DNA of 64,000 nt from Adiantum capillus-veneris. Lineage: Eukaryota; Streptophyta; Polypodiopsida; Polypodiales; Pteridaceae. A program made the position numbers and the translations under genes. This document shows, piece after piece, positions 48,001-59,700 of the stretch. The notes under the pieces were generated by a model. It did no database searches. It saw only the letters and a program-made list of their open reading frames with translations, and had not been told where the DNA came from. Location: NCBI GenBank assembly GCA_014529385.2, contig CM043944.1, positions 51,285,768-51,349,767 of the forward strand, in the 5' to 3' direction. Each line of letters opens with the position of its first letter. Positions within the stretch are counted from its first letter, which is position 1.

Positions 48001-49905
48001 GGGGAGCGAGAGAGAATAGATGCTGCCGCAACAGCAAGATGGGCCATCTTCGAGGTTGGCTTGGATGGGGAGTAATCCGCATCCGAGCGTCCTCTAGATA
48101 GGCGAGACTGTAGTGAGTGCCTAGCCCAAGCCCAAGCAGAGCGAGCGTGCGTAAAGCAACCTCCTCTGTCCAGGAGTCCTCATGAATGTATACATAGCAA
48201 GGCAGACACTGCGTATCAGCAAAAAAGTACACCACAATGTGCCTACATCCTGCTGAGTCTGGGGGTGTCACCGCAAACTTGGCCAATGGCCACAAAGTCT
48301 GCAGCAAATCTGTAACTCCAAGTTCTCCCATGTGGTGAGAGAACTCGAGAACCTGTGTATGCAACCATCCCACCACTGAGTTGAGGGACCACTCTGTCTC
48401 GGTCCTACCACAGAGGGGGAAGGAGAAACCAACTGCTGAGTCCAAGGCCTCTGTCCCCCTAGCGGCGAGGAACAAAGCATGGACCCTGAAGAAGGCTGCC
48501 TCGTGGTCTGCTGCGGAATCGCCGAGAAAGCGAGTGAACCCATAGTCGAAGAAATCCCAGCGGCGTCGGAGGTCAATGCTCGTCAGACCACGAGGGATAG
48601 CTGCAAGGGAAGATGTTTGAATCTGCAGAGGGGGCCGCAAGAAGGGCTGACCCTCTCTCGCTAGGCGACTCGTGGCAAAGGCGCTGCCAAGAGATCTCCT
48701 AGCTGCCGGCGAGGGACTAGTCTCCTGAGTCGACTGTGGAACTGGAACAGGAGGGGGGGGAGAAGGAGCTGGGGGGGGGCGGAGGGGAGGAAAAGCGGGG
48801 TGGGGCGAAAGAGGTAGAGGGGCGAGGTGGGGAGTGGACGGGAGCAGAGGGCGGGGGGGAGGATGAGGAGGAGGAGGGGAACTCTGAAGGGGGGCCGGCT
48901 GGCGAGGGTGAAGCGGGGGTGGAGGCTGGCGTAGGGGGCTCCTCCTCCTCAAGAGGACCAAAGCGGTTCCCCGTGGGAACCCACTGCTGCTGAGTAGGCA
49001 CCTGAGGGCCACTCTGAGTGCTAGGCTGTCGCTGTGGCCCCTGGCGTCGACGGCCACGGGCCTGCTGCCACCCCTCCTCCGCTGGAGCCCCAGGCTTGGA
49101 GGGCGACTCTGAATCTGTGCTCTGTGCCGCTGGCTGTGGCCGCGGCTGCGGCCCAGCCTTGGCAGGCTGGGGCTGAGGCTGAGGCGCAGGTCGTGGCCTC
49201 CTCCGTGGACAGGCCTTCGCTAGGAGGCCCATCTGTCTGCAAATGAAGCACTGGTTCGGGAGACCCGAGTACTCCACACTGTCTAAACCAACCCCCACTC
49301 ACCCGAGGCAGAAGGATGACCTTCGGGAGCGTGTGGGTATCTTTGACCAAAACTCGAACTGAGGGGATGCCAGCTGCCTTGGCAGCTACTGATGCTGCCG
49401 TACGAGGTGTCTCCAGGACAGTCCCGATGGCGGAGCCAATTCTGGAGAGAAGTGGTAGGTACTCCCTCCGTAAACCCGGAAAGCAGACTGAGATGGGGAT
49501 GCCTGCCTCCTCTACTAGCACATCCAAAGTCGGGTCAAAACCATGTCACCACTGTCGAAAGTGGGCGCGTGATGCTCGGATGGCCAGTGGACTCATAGCT
49601 ATGACCTTGGAAGCCATCTCGGAGGTCTCGAACTCGATCTGGTAGTACCCCCCTCCGAGAATCTGGACATCCAAGATCTTGCCCACCTTTGCGAGAAGGC
49701 GGGCCTGGAGAAGGTCACGCAGCTCTCCTCTGCTGGGTCGGGTGCCGAGAATCTTGCAAATGACCGAGGTCGCCTGCAAACGCTCTACCTCTGCGGCTAG
49801 GCTCGCTTGCTTTGTCGGTGAAAGAGCAAGTCGAATGGTGGGCTCAACGGAGTTGGGCGAGGGGGCTTCGGAGGAGTCCATCGGAGGTGGAGCATGAGCC
49901 TCCAT
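47891..49905 (-). pseudogene. Second L1 LINE, ORF1: DUF4283-like, zinc knuckle, Pro-rich linker, extra C-terminal domain
   Basis: From the ATG at 49905: a helical region and the DUF4283-like fold (VICKILGTRPSRGELRDLL, GGGYYQIEFETSEMASKVI), one stop near 49546, VCFPGLRREYLPLLSRIGSAIG, then in another register a knuckle C-F-I-C-R-Q-M-G-L-L-A-K-A-C (about 49205-49245, His replaced by Leu). A Pro/Ser-rich linker of ~170 residues with G/C homopolymers follows. A third register (47891-~48690) encodes ~270 more residues, well ordered in composition (RRRWDFFDYGFTRFLGD, VGWLHTQVLEFSHHMGELG, HIVVYFFADTQCLPCYVYIHED). That last domain is not usual in L1 ORF1 and was not recognised. Confidence 0.7.
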
Positions 49906-50375
49906 TAGTGTCTGCTGCTCTGAAGGAGAAGGGCGGACTAGAAGGCTAACGCTTGAGAGCTCGGCAAGAAGAATCCAACTGAGAATCCACTGCCAGGCAA
50001 TTCAAGCGAGGCCTTCGGGGGGGGGGGGGAGGGGGGGGGGGGGGGGCGTGAGGATAAGGGGCTGGAGAGGCGAGGGCAGCGGGCAGCGAGCAAGAGGGGG
50101 GCAGCGGGCGGGGCTGCGCTCTGGTTGGGCTGTGCGCAGGCTTGGTGCAAGCTCAACAGCGCTCGCGGACAGACAGCGCGCAGGCATGGGGCAGTGCGCA
50201 AGGGGGCAGCGCGAGGGCGAAGGCGAAGGGGGGCTATGGCGAGGGGGAGTAGGAGCAGGCGGGGGGGGGGGAGGGGAGCGCGCAGGAGCAGCAACGAGCC
50301 TGTAAGGGGGGATGGATCTGGCTACCGCCTTGTTGAGATCGATTGGGTCTCTCTCTCTCTCTCTCTCTCTCTCTC
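49906..50375 (-). other. GC-rich, G-run-rich stretch, probable LINE 5' UTR
   Basis: It lies directly upstream of LINE ORF1 on the minus strand. G homopolymers at 50017-50029 and 50031-50046, GCG-rich sequence, and a CT array at 50348-50375. CpG-rich 5' UTRs act as internal promoters in many LINEs. Open frames here follow base composition only. Confidence 0.4.
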
Positions 50376-52591
50376 ATGCCGCTGATTTTTTTAAAGCTAG
50401 ACACTCTTGCAAATGATTACTAGCTAAAATGTATTGCACTAGAATCACAAGCTCGCAATGCTTAAAATTGACTCTTTAGGTCATGAGGCTAGAGCTTACA
50501 TACCCTCATTAGCTATAGTATTGTGTCAGGTCACTTTTAGTGAGTTTACATATTTATTTGCATTTTTAGTCATTTAACAAGATCATGGGGTTTTTTGGTA
50601 GGTACGGCAATTTTGGGGATTGCCTATATATGCACCCCCCCCCCCCCCACTCTTTGCATGTTGTTCAGTGCAGAGATCGAATGTTGGGCGCACACTCTCT
50701 CCCTAGCTTTTTCATCTCTCTAGCATTTTGGTGTGCCCGACCTCTCCCTCTCTCTAGCGTTTTCCATCACCATCGATCTCGATGTCTGGCGTTTTTGCAC
50801 AGCAATCTCTCATCCTCACTATAGCGCTTCCTCTCCTCAGGGTGTAGACACCCTACATGTAGTGTTTTGTTCTTGCAGGTCATTGTGATGCCCATACGGT
50901 GGGTGGTTCACGCTAGGAGCGTGTGTATGAGGAGATTCATCGCAATAGATTCGAGATCTATTGGCTACCCGGTCCTGAGAGGAGGTTTGCTCATGGTTGC
51001 AGTTGAGATCATCACCCGATTCACCCTTTTCCGCTGCACCTTTGACAATCCTGCAGAGTGTTTCAACCAGAGACTTCAAAATCGACAGAGGAGCGATAGA
51101 GGAGCAAGCTGAGGACAAACCAGAGACTTCAAAATCGACAGAGGAGCGTGCAAAGAAAGGAAAGACAAAGGCAGGACTTGAAACTAGCCTCTAGACTTGC
51201 TACAGGGAGGTAGACTTTAGCTTTCACACGATCTTTACACTGATAAACTTTACGACACAAAGTAACTTCACGAATAAGCCCGTGACTAGTAAATTACACT
51301 TCAAACAAACCACGGCTTGGCAGCTAGAGTGCTTCCAAGCAGACAGTGACACCGCGTTGGCCCCAAAGGTTGGCGCCCCTTCTGTATATCTTTATTCAAT
51401 TAAAACTTTGGAGAAAACCTGTAAATTCCTATGTGCTGTCCCACCTTTATTGGGCTGAAAATGGCTTATTCTAGCCCAATTTAGGCAGCATAACCGCAGA
51501 AGGAGGCTTCACAAGCAAATTCCCCATGACATAGGTGATTTCCCCGGCGCATTAGAGCACTTTTTCAAACCTGGGGAGAAATTACAGCACGCTGAATTCT
51601 CTGTTTTCGGCACCAGAAACGCACGAGAACACTTGTAAGTGATCCCTAGCTTCCCTGAAGCTACTGGGACTATTAGGGACCAGAAAGAGTCAAAACCCTA
51701 AACCTGCAAAAATACATAGTAGGCTGTAATTTCCTGTTTCAGGCTCCGTTTCGCGTGCCGGTCGCATCCGTAGCAAGCCCTTGAGCTCCCGCACGTGTAG
51801 GGCTACTTGCCCTTCGATTCCTTGCGTGAAATCTCTTCGAATCTCCTTGTACTTACTTGGGATTAACAATTAGCTAATCTAGTACTTGGACAAGAGGCTC
51901 TTGCCTCGGCAATCGCGCATGAACCCACACAACTGTACATACATATGAGTACAAGATTTCTTGCGTGAAATCTCTTCGAAATCTACTTGTACTTACGTGG
52001 GATTAACAATCAGCTAATCTAGTACCTGGACAAGAGGCTCTTGCCTCGGCAATTGCGCATGAACCCACACAACTGTACATACTTGAACCCACACAACTGT
52101 ACATACAAATGAACACCAATGTGTGTGAGTAGCCCTTGAGCTAGGCAAGATTTCCATTAAAGCTGTGATCACCTGCACCCACTACTCACACACATTGGAG
52201 TTCACAATGAGCTCAAATTAGCTCCTCTCTCTTTACTCGATTTTGGGCGCCCCCTCTTGCTGACTTGTCTGGCGAATTCACCTGGAGCCGCCATGTGTTC
52301 TGTTTGCTCTTTTGAGTTAATTTCCTAGTACCCACCAACTTATAAAGTGTCGCGTGGGGCCTAAATGACTTTGAACTAAGCCTAGCCAACCTTTTACTGC
52401 TCGAATTTCAGTGCCAATTGGCTCGACCAACTCGTGGCGACTTGGCCTTCAGTGCTGCGCGTAAAACTCTTGGCCGTTGGCCATTTCACACTGGCCATAC
52501 AATGTCCGATCATTTGTGTCTTCAAAAAGGGACTCCCAAAAATTAAATAAAAATCAAGGGAAAGAAACCAACAACTAAGGTTAGTGACCTC
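50376..52591 (+). other. Unassigned stretch with tandem and inverted repeats
   Basis: No gene recognised. C14 run at 50635-50648. A 139-bp tandem duplication starts TTGCGTGAAATCTC at 51822 and 51961, and its GAACCCACACAACTGTACATAC end is repeated a third time near 52085. A 17-bp perfect inverted repeat (CCAATGTGTGTGAGTAG) lies at 52116-52132 and 52182-52198. The layout suggests LTR or leader sequence of a Gypsy element ahead of the protease at 52592. Confidence 0.35.
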
Positions 52592-53170
52592 ATGACAGGA
52601 CTGGTTCTAGATTTTGTGGGAGCAAGCCTAGAGCAAAAGGACGAGAGTGCAGAGCTCCGCCGAGCGCAGGGCAAAGTAGGAGATCAGGAAGTCTTGATCT
52701 TCTCTGATAGAGGAGACAAGACCAACTTCATCTCACCTAAATTGGTGACTCGACTTGGAATAATACGTGAAGAAGTGGGGCCCCTGATAGAGGCGGTTTT
52801 AGCGGCATCGAGACGTGATGTCACCATTACACCTGTCATAGGCAAACTTGGATTGCACTGCTAGGGGTATCTAGGGCATGAGGACTTTTATAATATGCTT
52901 ATGCAGTGGTGTGATCTACTTTTGGGGATCTCTTTGTACCTCAAGAACCGCGTCATAGTCGATTATTGGGCAAGAAAGGCCACATTGAAGAATGAGAAAG
53001 GCAAAGAAATCACACTTGATGTAGAATTAAAGGGCGAATCCGTCCCACTTGTATCAGCTTCGATCGTTTCCAAATTAATGAAATCCAGTCGTTTTGGCCT
53101 GCCCCAAAGGGGTGAGGCGTTAGTGACGCCTCCCCTTTTTGCTAATGAAAAAGGAGAGACTATTTTTTAA
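52592..53170 (+). pseudogene. pol: Gypsy retropepsin-like protease remnant (same family as 61706)
   Basis: ATG at 52592. The body reads QEVLIFSDRGDKTNFISPKLVTRLGI, where the catalytic D-S/T-G is changed to D-R-G, then EAVLAASRRDVTITPVIGKLGLHC, a stop (52862), and IVDYWARKATL. The copy at 61706-62120 has the same order of phrases. Retropepsin would process the Gag-Pol precursor. The frame continues with a Ser/Leu-rich linker and ends at 53170; no RT follows. Confidence 0.75.
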
Positions 53171-53244
53171 TGAACGCACAATTTGTGATTGGTTGAAAGC
53201 GATAGAAGATACTCATTATAAATTTAAAAAAACATATTCATATT

Positions 53245-53633
53245 GGTGGTGAATCAATTATCATGGAAAGGAGATTGCATTCGTTTATATAGTACGAGAA
53301 GATGGTCGAAAGCACGCCATAGAAGTTGCACTGCGCGAGATTTGGGAGATGATCCAAGAGCAGGAGTATGTTTGTGTGTCCATTCTTTGTGACATCTGCA
53401 ACCACTTGATGCGGGCAGTGTGCAGAGTGTAGAGCAACACGTAGCAGAAAGAGAGGAGCAGCAGCGAGCGAGAGAGAGAGAGAGAGAGTCAATTTTTTTG
53501 TGGGTACGAAGTGCACCCACAAAAAAAAGTGTACCTCTTGTAGGTATTTTTTGATTGATATATGAAATAACATGTAATCATACATTGTCCGGAAACACAT
53601 GTATAAAAGGCGCGTAGCCCTTTATTTCCAACA
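53245..53633 (-). repeat. 3' LTR (probable) of the minus-strand Copia at 53650-54836
   Basis: On the minus strand TGTTGGAAATAAAGGGC starts at 53633, just after a purine-rich AGGTGGGAGGT tract, the usual PPT-LTR junction. A GA array (CT on the minus strand) at about 53468-53488 and a TATATAAACG box near 53290 follow. The far end is uncertain because no second LTR is present. Confidence 0.5.
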
Positions 53634-54836
53634 ACCTCCCACCTAAAGGCAACGTGCCTCTTAAGGCCGAGATAAAGAATCAGTTGGAAGTACAACACCC
53701 CCTCATATTGAAACATTGCAACACTTTGGATACATACTCCTGTTGCGACAGATAAAGAAGCCTTTTCGATCTGTTCCGCAGTAAAAGCATACCAAGAATG
53801 CAATTAGCATCACCAAGATCCTTCTTGTCAAAACGTTCATGTAAGCTTTGTTGTAATGCATTCAATTCCTTGACATTTTTACCCGCAATAAGCATGTCAT
53901 ACATACAAAATCAGCAATAGGAGAGTTCCATCACTTGCCTTTTTGGTGTATAAACAGTGATTTGCATTACATCTTTTGTAACCCTGAGACCTCGTGAATG
54001 TATCAAACTTGTGATACCATGCACGTGGTGGCTGTTTAAATCCATACAAGCTTTTAATGAGCTTATATACCTTCTTCTCTTTCCCTTTGACTATAAAATC
54101 TTTGGGTTGCATCATATATATGGTTTCTAGAATTGTTCTTTTACATCCATTTGTCTCAATTCGGTATCTTCAGTAGCAACCAGGCTTGAAACAAGACGTA
54201 AAGTACCAAAAGCTTTATGACGGGTGAGAAGATTTCATCAAAGTCAACACCATGCTTTTGCTTGTACCCCTTTGCAATCAAACGTGCTTTGTATTCTGAC
54301 ATGACTTTCTTTTTTTAAACCCATTTACATGGCAAAGCTTTTTGCCCCTTTGGCTAATCTACCAAATCCCTTGTATCTTTCTTCTCCAAGGATTGCATCT
54401 CAGAGAGCATTGCTTTGTACCATTTCTTATTTTCATCTCTAGTCATGGCTTCTTTGAAGCATGACGGCTCACCACAGTCAGTAAGCATAACATAATCAGC
54501 CACATTTGCACCTGGAACAAATCTAACAGGCTGTTTAGTAGGCCTGGTCGATCGTCTAACCCAATGGTCATTATTGGTTGGCTGTTGGGCTGGCAAATCA
54601 CCATTTTCAGCTTGCTGTCCTAGCATTTCGGCTTGCAAATCAGCATCAACAGCTTGTTGGTCTGGCTGTTCCTGCATCTCTAGTTGGCTCATCATCATGG
54701 GCAATAGTTGGCTGACCATTTCCAGCATCATTCCTTGCTCTTGCAGAGCCATTTACAGCAGGTATTCACCGTTGCAATTCAGGCACTCTTTGTTGTCCAA
54801 AAGGTATATCTTCCCGGAAAACAACTCTCGTGAACT
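53634..54836 (-). pseudogene. pol: Copia reverse transcriptase fragment
   Basis: From 54836 downwards: RVVFREDIPFGQQ (end of the integrase-RT linker), a Gln/Met-rich spacer, RRSTRPTKQP, ADYVMLTDCGEPSCFKEAM and KWYKAMLSEMQSLEKKDT (RT N-terminus, 54354-54560). Next come MMQPKDFIVKGKEKKVYKLIKSLYGFKQPPRAWY (about 54070) and MLIAGKN...LHERFDKKDLGDANCILGM (after the YVDD position, about 53880). Then DNA jumps to the PPT, so RNase H is missing. Several stops. Different from family A. Confidence 0.85.
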
Positions 54837-54858
54837 CCTCAATCCGTTACAGCAAGCT

Positions 54859-55236
54859 ATGGGCAACCCTGCTTTGCAAGCCGAAGTTACTCAACAACTT
54901 CGTGCTTATGGAATTTCCCTTCCTCTCCAAGAGGAGAGAGAGCTTAGGAGGCCTCTTGAAGAGACCCCCAAAAGAAGACTCTCTCCCATTCGAGAGGAGG
55001 AATCCAAAGAGCAAGAAAGCAATGAAAGTTTAAGTTCCTCTGAAGATGTGGCTCCACGAAGACGGCGGTCTAGACGATCGCCCACTCCTCCCAAGAGGAA
55101 AAGATCAACACATAGTCCTTCTCCTCATCACTCTGAAAGGCAAGAGAGGAAACAAAGGAAGAAAAGGGCTAGGAAGAGGTCACCCTCTTCTCCTTCTTCT
55201 TCACCTTCCTCCTCTTCTGACGAAAGTTATGGTTAG
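54859..55236 (+). CDS. Arg/Ser-rich 125-aa open frame of unknown origin
   Basis: ATG at 54859, TAG at 55236. The N-terminal half looks structured (NPALQAEVTQQLRAYGISLPLQ) and acidic/basic mixed. The second half is a strong RS-type tail (PRRRRSRRSPTPPKRKRS, ending in a Ser run with SDESYG). It lies on the strand opposite to, and between, the Copia RT fragment (to 54836) and the Copia integrase fragment (from about 55230). It may be a piece of another retroelement's Gag or a captured splicing-factor-like exon. No intron or promoter evidence. Confidence 0.35.
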   Translation: MGNPALQAEVTQQLRAYGISLPLQEERELRRPLEETPKRRLSPIREEESKEQESNESLSSSEDVAPRRRRSRRSPTPPKRKRSTHSPSPHHSERQERKQRKKRARKRSPSSPSSSPSSSSDESYG

Positions 55237-55607
55237 TTTGTGCATGCGATCCTTACGGAAGATTACATCATTGCTGTGTACAATCTTCCTCTTTTTGGGA
55301 TACCAGAATATATCCCATTTCTCCTTCGTATCCTAGGAATATGCATTTACAAGACTTTGGTTCCAACTTGTTGGGCTCTTCCTTGCGTATGTGCACAAAC
55401 GCTTCGCACTCTCAAATGAGCGTATGAAGGTGGTTTTCCCGACCACACTTCTTGGGGAACTCTCACCCCCAAAGACTTGTTAGGTGACCGATTGATCACA
55501 TGTACGATTGTCATAACAGCCTGTGCCCAAAATCCTGTCAAAGTTGATGATGCGGAACGTAGAGCAATGGGGAGAATGCATGAGAGAGAGAGATATTTCT
55601 GAACCAA
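55230..55607 (-). pseudogene. pol: Copia integrase C-terminal fragment
   Basis: Minus strand: GFWAQAVMTIVHVINRSPNKSL, PQEVWSGKPPSYAHLRV, then after shifts CIFLGYEGEMGYIL and NDVIFRKDRMHK, the usual Copia order from the integrase core end to the SRDVVF-like motif. Integrase would insert the cDNA into chromosomes. The RT fragment at 53634-54836 carries its own RVVFRED motif, so the two pieces may derive from two copies. Confidence 0.8.
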
Positions 55608-56743
55608 CCAACCTTGGCAATGAATTGATGATAATACAATGGGGGCAAGGGGTCACATGTATACCCACCTCAGTAAATTGCCCTACGAAGAGTCGCCTCC
55701 ACGTGGCGGGACTGGATTCTAACTGAGAACTCTCCATTGCCTCTTTGGGATCTTCGGTGATACTCAACCCTTGAAGATTTAACCTCCAAGCGGATGAGGT
55801 AACTTGTCCCTTGTGGGTTTTTGAACGCACTACACCCAAGGGTTTTCCTAAGGGTATTGAACGCGTTACGCCTTGTACCTGGGCTAAAGGTAGGGATCTT
55901 CCACCGGATGGGGTGATTCCCAACCCGCGAAGATCTAGCTTCCAAGCGGATGAGGTAACTCACCCCTTGTGGCTTTTGAACGCACTACACACGAAGTTTG
56001 CCCTATGGGTATTGAACGCATTACGCCTTGTGGCTGGGCTAAAGGTAAGTCTCTTGAGGACTTCAGGAGGGTGGGGTAATTCACCTTCCTGAAGTTGGCG
56101 AAGAGCCCCGTAGGGAGGGGTTTTGGACATCTCGGGGCCACCCCACGGGGTGCTTGGGAGAGAGGTGTAAAAGCCTTTCTCCCCCCAGACCTGGGTCAGA
56201 GGCGCTCCCCCTTAGGGCCACGGGGGGGGGGGTAAGAAAGGAGTGGTGGCTCCCCTCGAGATGCGAAGGGATGAGTCTCAAGCAGTACCCCCCAATCGAG
56301 TGCGAAAGGGGGGTGTGTCGTGAACCATAAAAATTTTAAAATTAAAAGGACTCACTTCATGGTGAGATCCAAACTCCACTTTTCGAAGTGCGGAAGTGGG
56401 GTATGTTGTGTAAACCTCCCCTTTGCCGGCCATACAAGGGGACGAGGGGAAATAATTGGCGCTCACCCCTGCACCACGAGGGGATGGGAAGCAAGTGGTC
56501 TCTCTCCCAGTCCCCGCGGGAGAGAGTATTCAGGGGCCCTTAATGAAAAGTACAACCATACATATAAACGCTCTTGCTTTCTAGCGCTCAAATTTTCAAA
56601 TTCTCCAAATTTCTAAACTATCCATGTGTACTCTCAAAGCTTACTATGCTCTCAAAGCGATGACGAACTTGTGTTCAGTGAGTGCTATGAGCACACTGCA
56701 CACCTCTACTGGAAGGAACGAACTCTAGCGGCAAACACGGACA
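55608..56743 (+). other. Probable 5' UTR of LINE 3, with tandem monomers
   Basis: Non-coding sequence upstream of the LINE 3 ORF, rich in G/C tracts (GGGGGGGG at 56222-56231). A 156-bp repeat unit is present about twice (55740-56050). LINE 5' UTRs are often built of such monomers, but the 5' end of this element cannot be fixed. Confidence 0.4.
55740..56050 (+). repeat. 156-bp tandem repeat, two copies
   Basis: TCCAAGCGGATGAGGTAACT recurs at 55785 and 55941; flanking phrases TTTTGAACGCACTACAC and GGGTATTGAACGC.TTACGCC recur at the same spacing. Confidence 0.9.
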
Positions 56744-59700
56744 ATGCCTATTGGGAGGAATGAACCTCAGAGGCAATCAGGTAGGATACCCGAGAGGCAC
56801 GAACGCCGGGAAGAATCAGGTGAGCGAGCTATTACCTTACGAAGCACCTCGAGCAGAGGGATTGGACCCTCTGCGCCGCCGGGGGTGGACAGAGCACCCC
56901 GCGGGGTGGGGGATTTTACCTTGCAAAGCACCTCAAGCAGGGGGATCGAATCACTGCATGAGGTGGGGGAATTTACCTTAGCCTCCGTTGAGGCTGCCTC
57001 GAGTGGGGGGATTGGACCCCCCACGCCTGGGGTGGATAGACCACCTCGCGAGGCCCGAGCCAGTGACATCAGGCGAATGGAAAGAGTGTGCATGACACGT
57101 CTGACACTGGCATCGTTGAAACGTGGAGTAGCCTTTGGTGAATTCGGTTTAGCATGTGTATGGGGAGCAGACAATCATAGCATCCACAGCTTTTGGAGGC
57201 AGTTGGAGATTGCGAGAGTGGGAGCTAGTGTGATCAAAGTTAGAAAAGCTACCAGCTTGCAATATAAGAGTGTACGCTTTGATCTCTATACCCACTCTCT
57301 TAGCGCAGCTGAAGCGCTCGTAGGTAAGCTAGATGCAGAACAACGCTTCAGCAGATGGAGATGCAGACTGTCAAGACCGTGCCGAGACTGGGCCCGTCGA
57401 CCAAGTTCCACCTTTGCCGCCGCCGGGGAGCAGTCCGTCAACCACGTTAAGGTAACCACCTTCAACGTTAACGAACTCAGAAACAAAAGGAGCCAACTTG
57501 GATCGTTGATGGGAATTGGGAAATGGAACATTGTCGGGGTGCAAGAAACCCGAATGTCCCAAGGATGTTGGCCTCTTAGACTCCCCGGGCACGTGGTCTT
57601 CAATGCCCTAGGCACCGCAAAACCAAGAGAACGTGGAATGGCGTCTCTAGTCGCAATTGAGCTCATGCCCTTTGAGCTCAACTTCTCTTCCCCGAATCAT
57701 ATTTTCATACAATTTTTTCCCAAAGGTTTAGGGGCTTGGATCCATGGCAATGTGTACATTCAGCAGCGCCAGTTGGGCGAAGCCAGGACAGTCTCTTTGA
57801 AGACCCTCGTCGGAACGTTGGGGGCCATCTCGAACAAAAACTTACCGGTAATTGTTGGAGGTGACTTCAACATGAAGACGGGGGCACTGAAGAAGTGGCT
57901 ATTGAGATGCGGAAGAGGATTCGAGAGCTTAAAGGTTCGAGGCTCGGACCTCACGCACCATTCCAGGTGGGGGAAGGGAAAGTCGGACATCGATCACTTT
58001 ATCGTGAACGAATCCGCCGCGAGACAACTTCTCAACAATACAGTACAGAGGGGAATAGACTTTTCAGACCATTGGCCACTAGTGTGTCACCTACACTCTG
58101 TGGATTCGGAAGTAGCAGCCAAAGCTACTTTGCCGTCCGTACCCAAATTGGACGCATGTAAGATGGATGTGAATTGCAGGTTGTTCCTCGATGACAGTCG
58201 ATGAAATACTCTGCTGCACCTGGAGCATGAGGACGGATGTGCGACCCAACAGTGCTATGACAAGTTTGTTTCCGTTGCTACATCAATTGCCAAAGAGGCA
58301 GGAGCTCTTTCCACGAAGCCCCCGCCGAGGCCAAGGTCAGGTTGTCGACTCGAACCTCGGGCTCGGAGACTCATTAATGCGTGCCGGAAAGCTTGGAATA
58401 AGGTGAGGAACAAGGCTACGAACACTAGGGCTGGCCGGCAAGCGGTTAGGGAGTACAAGGCAGTAGCACTTCGTGCGAAGGCTGCTGTCCGTGACAGTAA
58501 CGAAAGATCCTTCGAGCGCTTCGTGGAAAAAGGGAATGAGCTCCTGAGGGAGGGTCAAATGAAGAAATTCTTTACCCACCTCAAGAAAATAGTTGGGAAG
58601 GGGCAAGCAACTATTGCCAATCAACCTTTGAACGCAAATGGGGAGCTAGTAATGGAACCAGAGAGGCAATTACAAGTATGGAGGGTCACTACTCCAAGGT
58701 ATTAGCCAATACGGACGGTACCAACAAGGATCCTCTTGCATGGTATGACAAACACGTGCGCATCTGGCCTGGTATGCCTGAGGTATGTGACCCGTTGAAT
58801 TGGCATGAAGTACGGGAGGCCTGTCGGCGGTTGAAGAGGCACAAGGTAGCGGGTGGCGATGGTTTACCACCCGAATTCTTTAAGCTGCTTGTGAAAGATA
58901 AGGGGCTTAGGTCGGATCCGGGTAAGCCACGATCAGAGATGGGCAAGGCATACTTGCACATGATTGAGGGCATTTACGATACCGGAGACATCCCGGCCGA
59001 CGCTAGCGACGCAGTGATTGACCAACACTAGTAACTATCGCGGGATCGCGTTAATCTCCGTTGCCATAAAAGTCCTCACTACGGTCGTGATTAGGCAGAT
59101 CACTAAGATACTTGAAAAGAGGAACTTCTTCAATCTCGACAGGAATGCATAGGGCAGGTCGCATGTCTGAAGGAGATCGTGAAACTCCGTCATAAGGATG
59201 GGAAACCAACTTATGCAGGCTACATTGATTTCAAGAAGGCGTACGACACAATACCGCACGAGGCGTTGTTCCTAAAGCTCGCTGCGACTGGCCTGCAAGG
59301 TCGAGCACTTAGATTTTTCCAAGCGCTCTACAAGTCCACCTCTTTTACAGTCCGACACATGGAACAACTGTTGGATTCGATTCGGTGCAGCGGGAAGTCC
59401 GCCAAAAATGCCCGGATCGCCTTGTCTGTTCAATATATACATCAGCGATATTTAGATGGGGAAACATGGGGCCTGGAAGTACCTAACCTCCTCAAGAGAA
59501 TTAAAGGACTCCTTTTGGCTGACGACTTGGTTCTACTTGCTGACTCTCCTGAAAGCCTACAAACGAGCCTTGACAAGGTAAGTGAATGGGCAAAGACGTG
59601 GGGCATGATCTTTGGAATTGACAAATGCATGGTCACGGTGTTCCACGGAGACCTGCAAGATCTCTCTATGAGGATCTTTATTCTGGGTGGTGAGATGGTT

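Noticed and set aside
48736-48993. Glu/Gly-rich plus-strand open frame
   Set aside because: It is the antisense of the Pro/Ser-rich linker in the LINE ORF1, open because of base composition.
49938-50305. Pro/Leu- and Arg/Gly-rich open frames on both strands
   Set aside because: GC-rich, homopolymer-containing sequence keeps all frames open; no domain.
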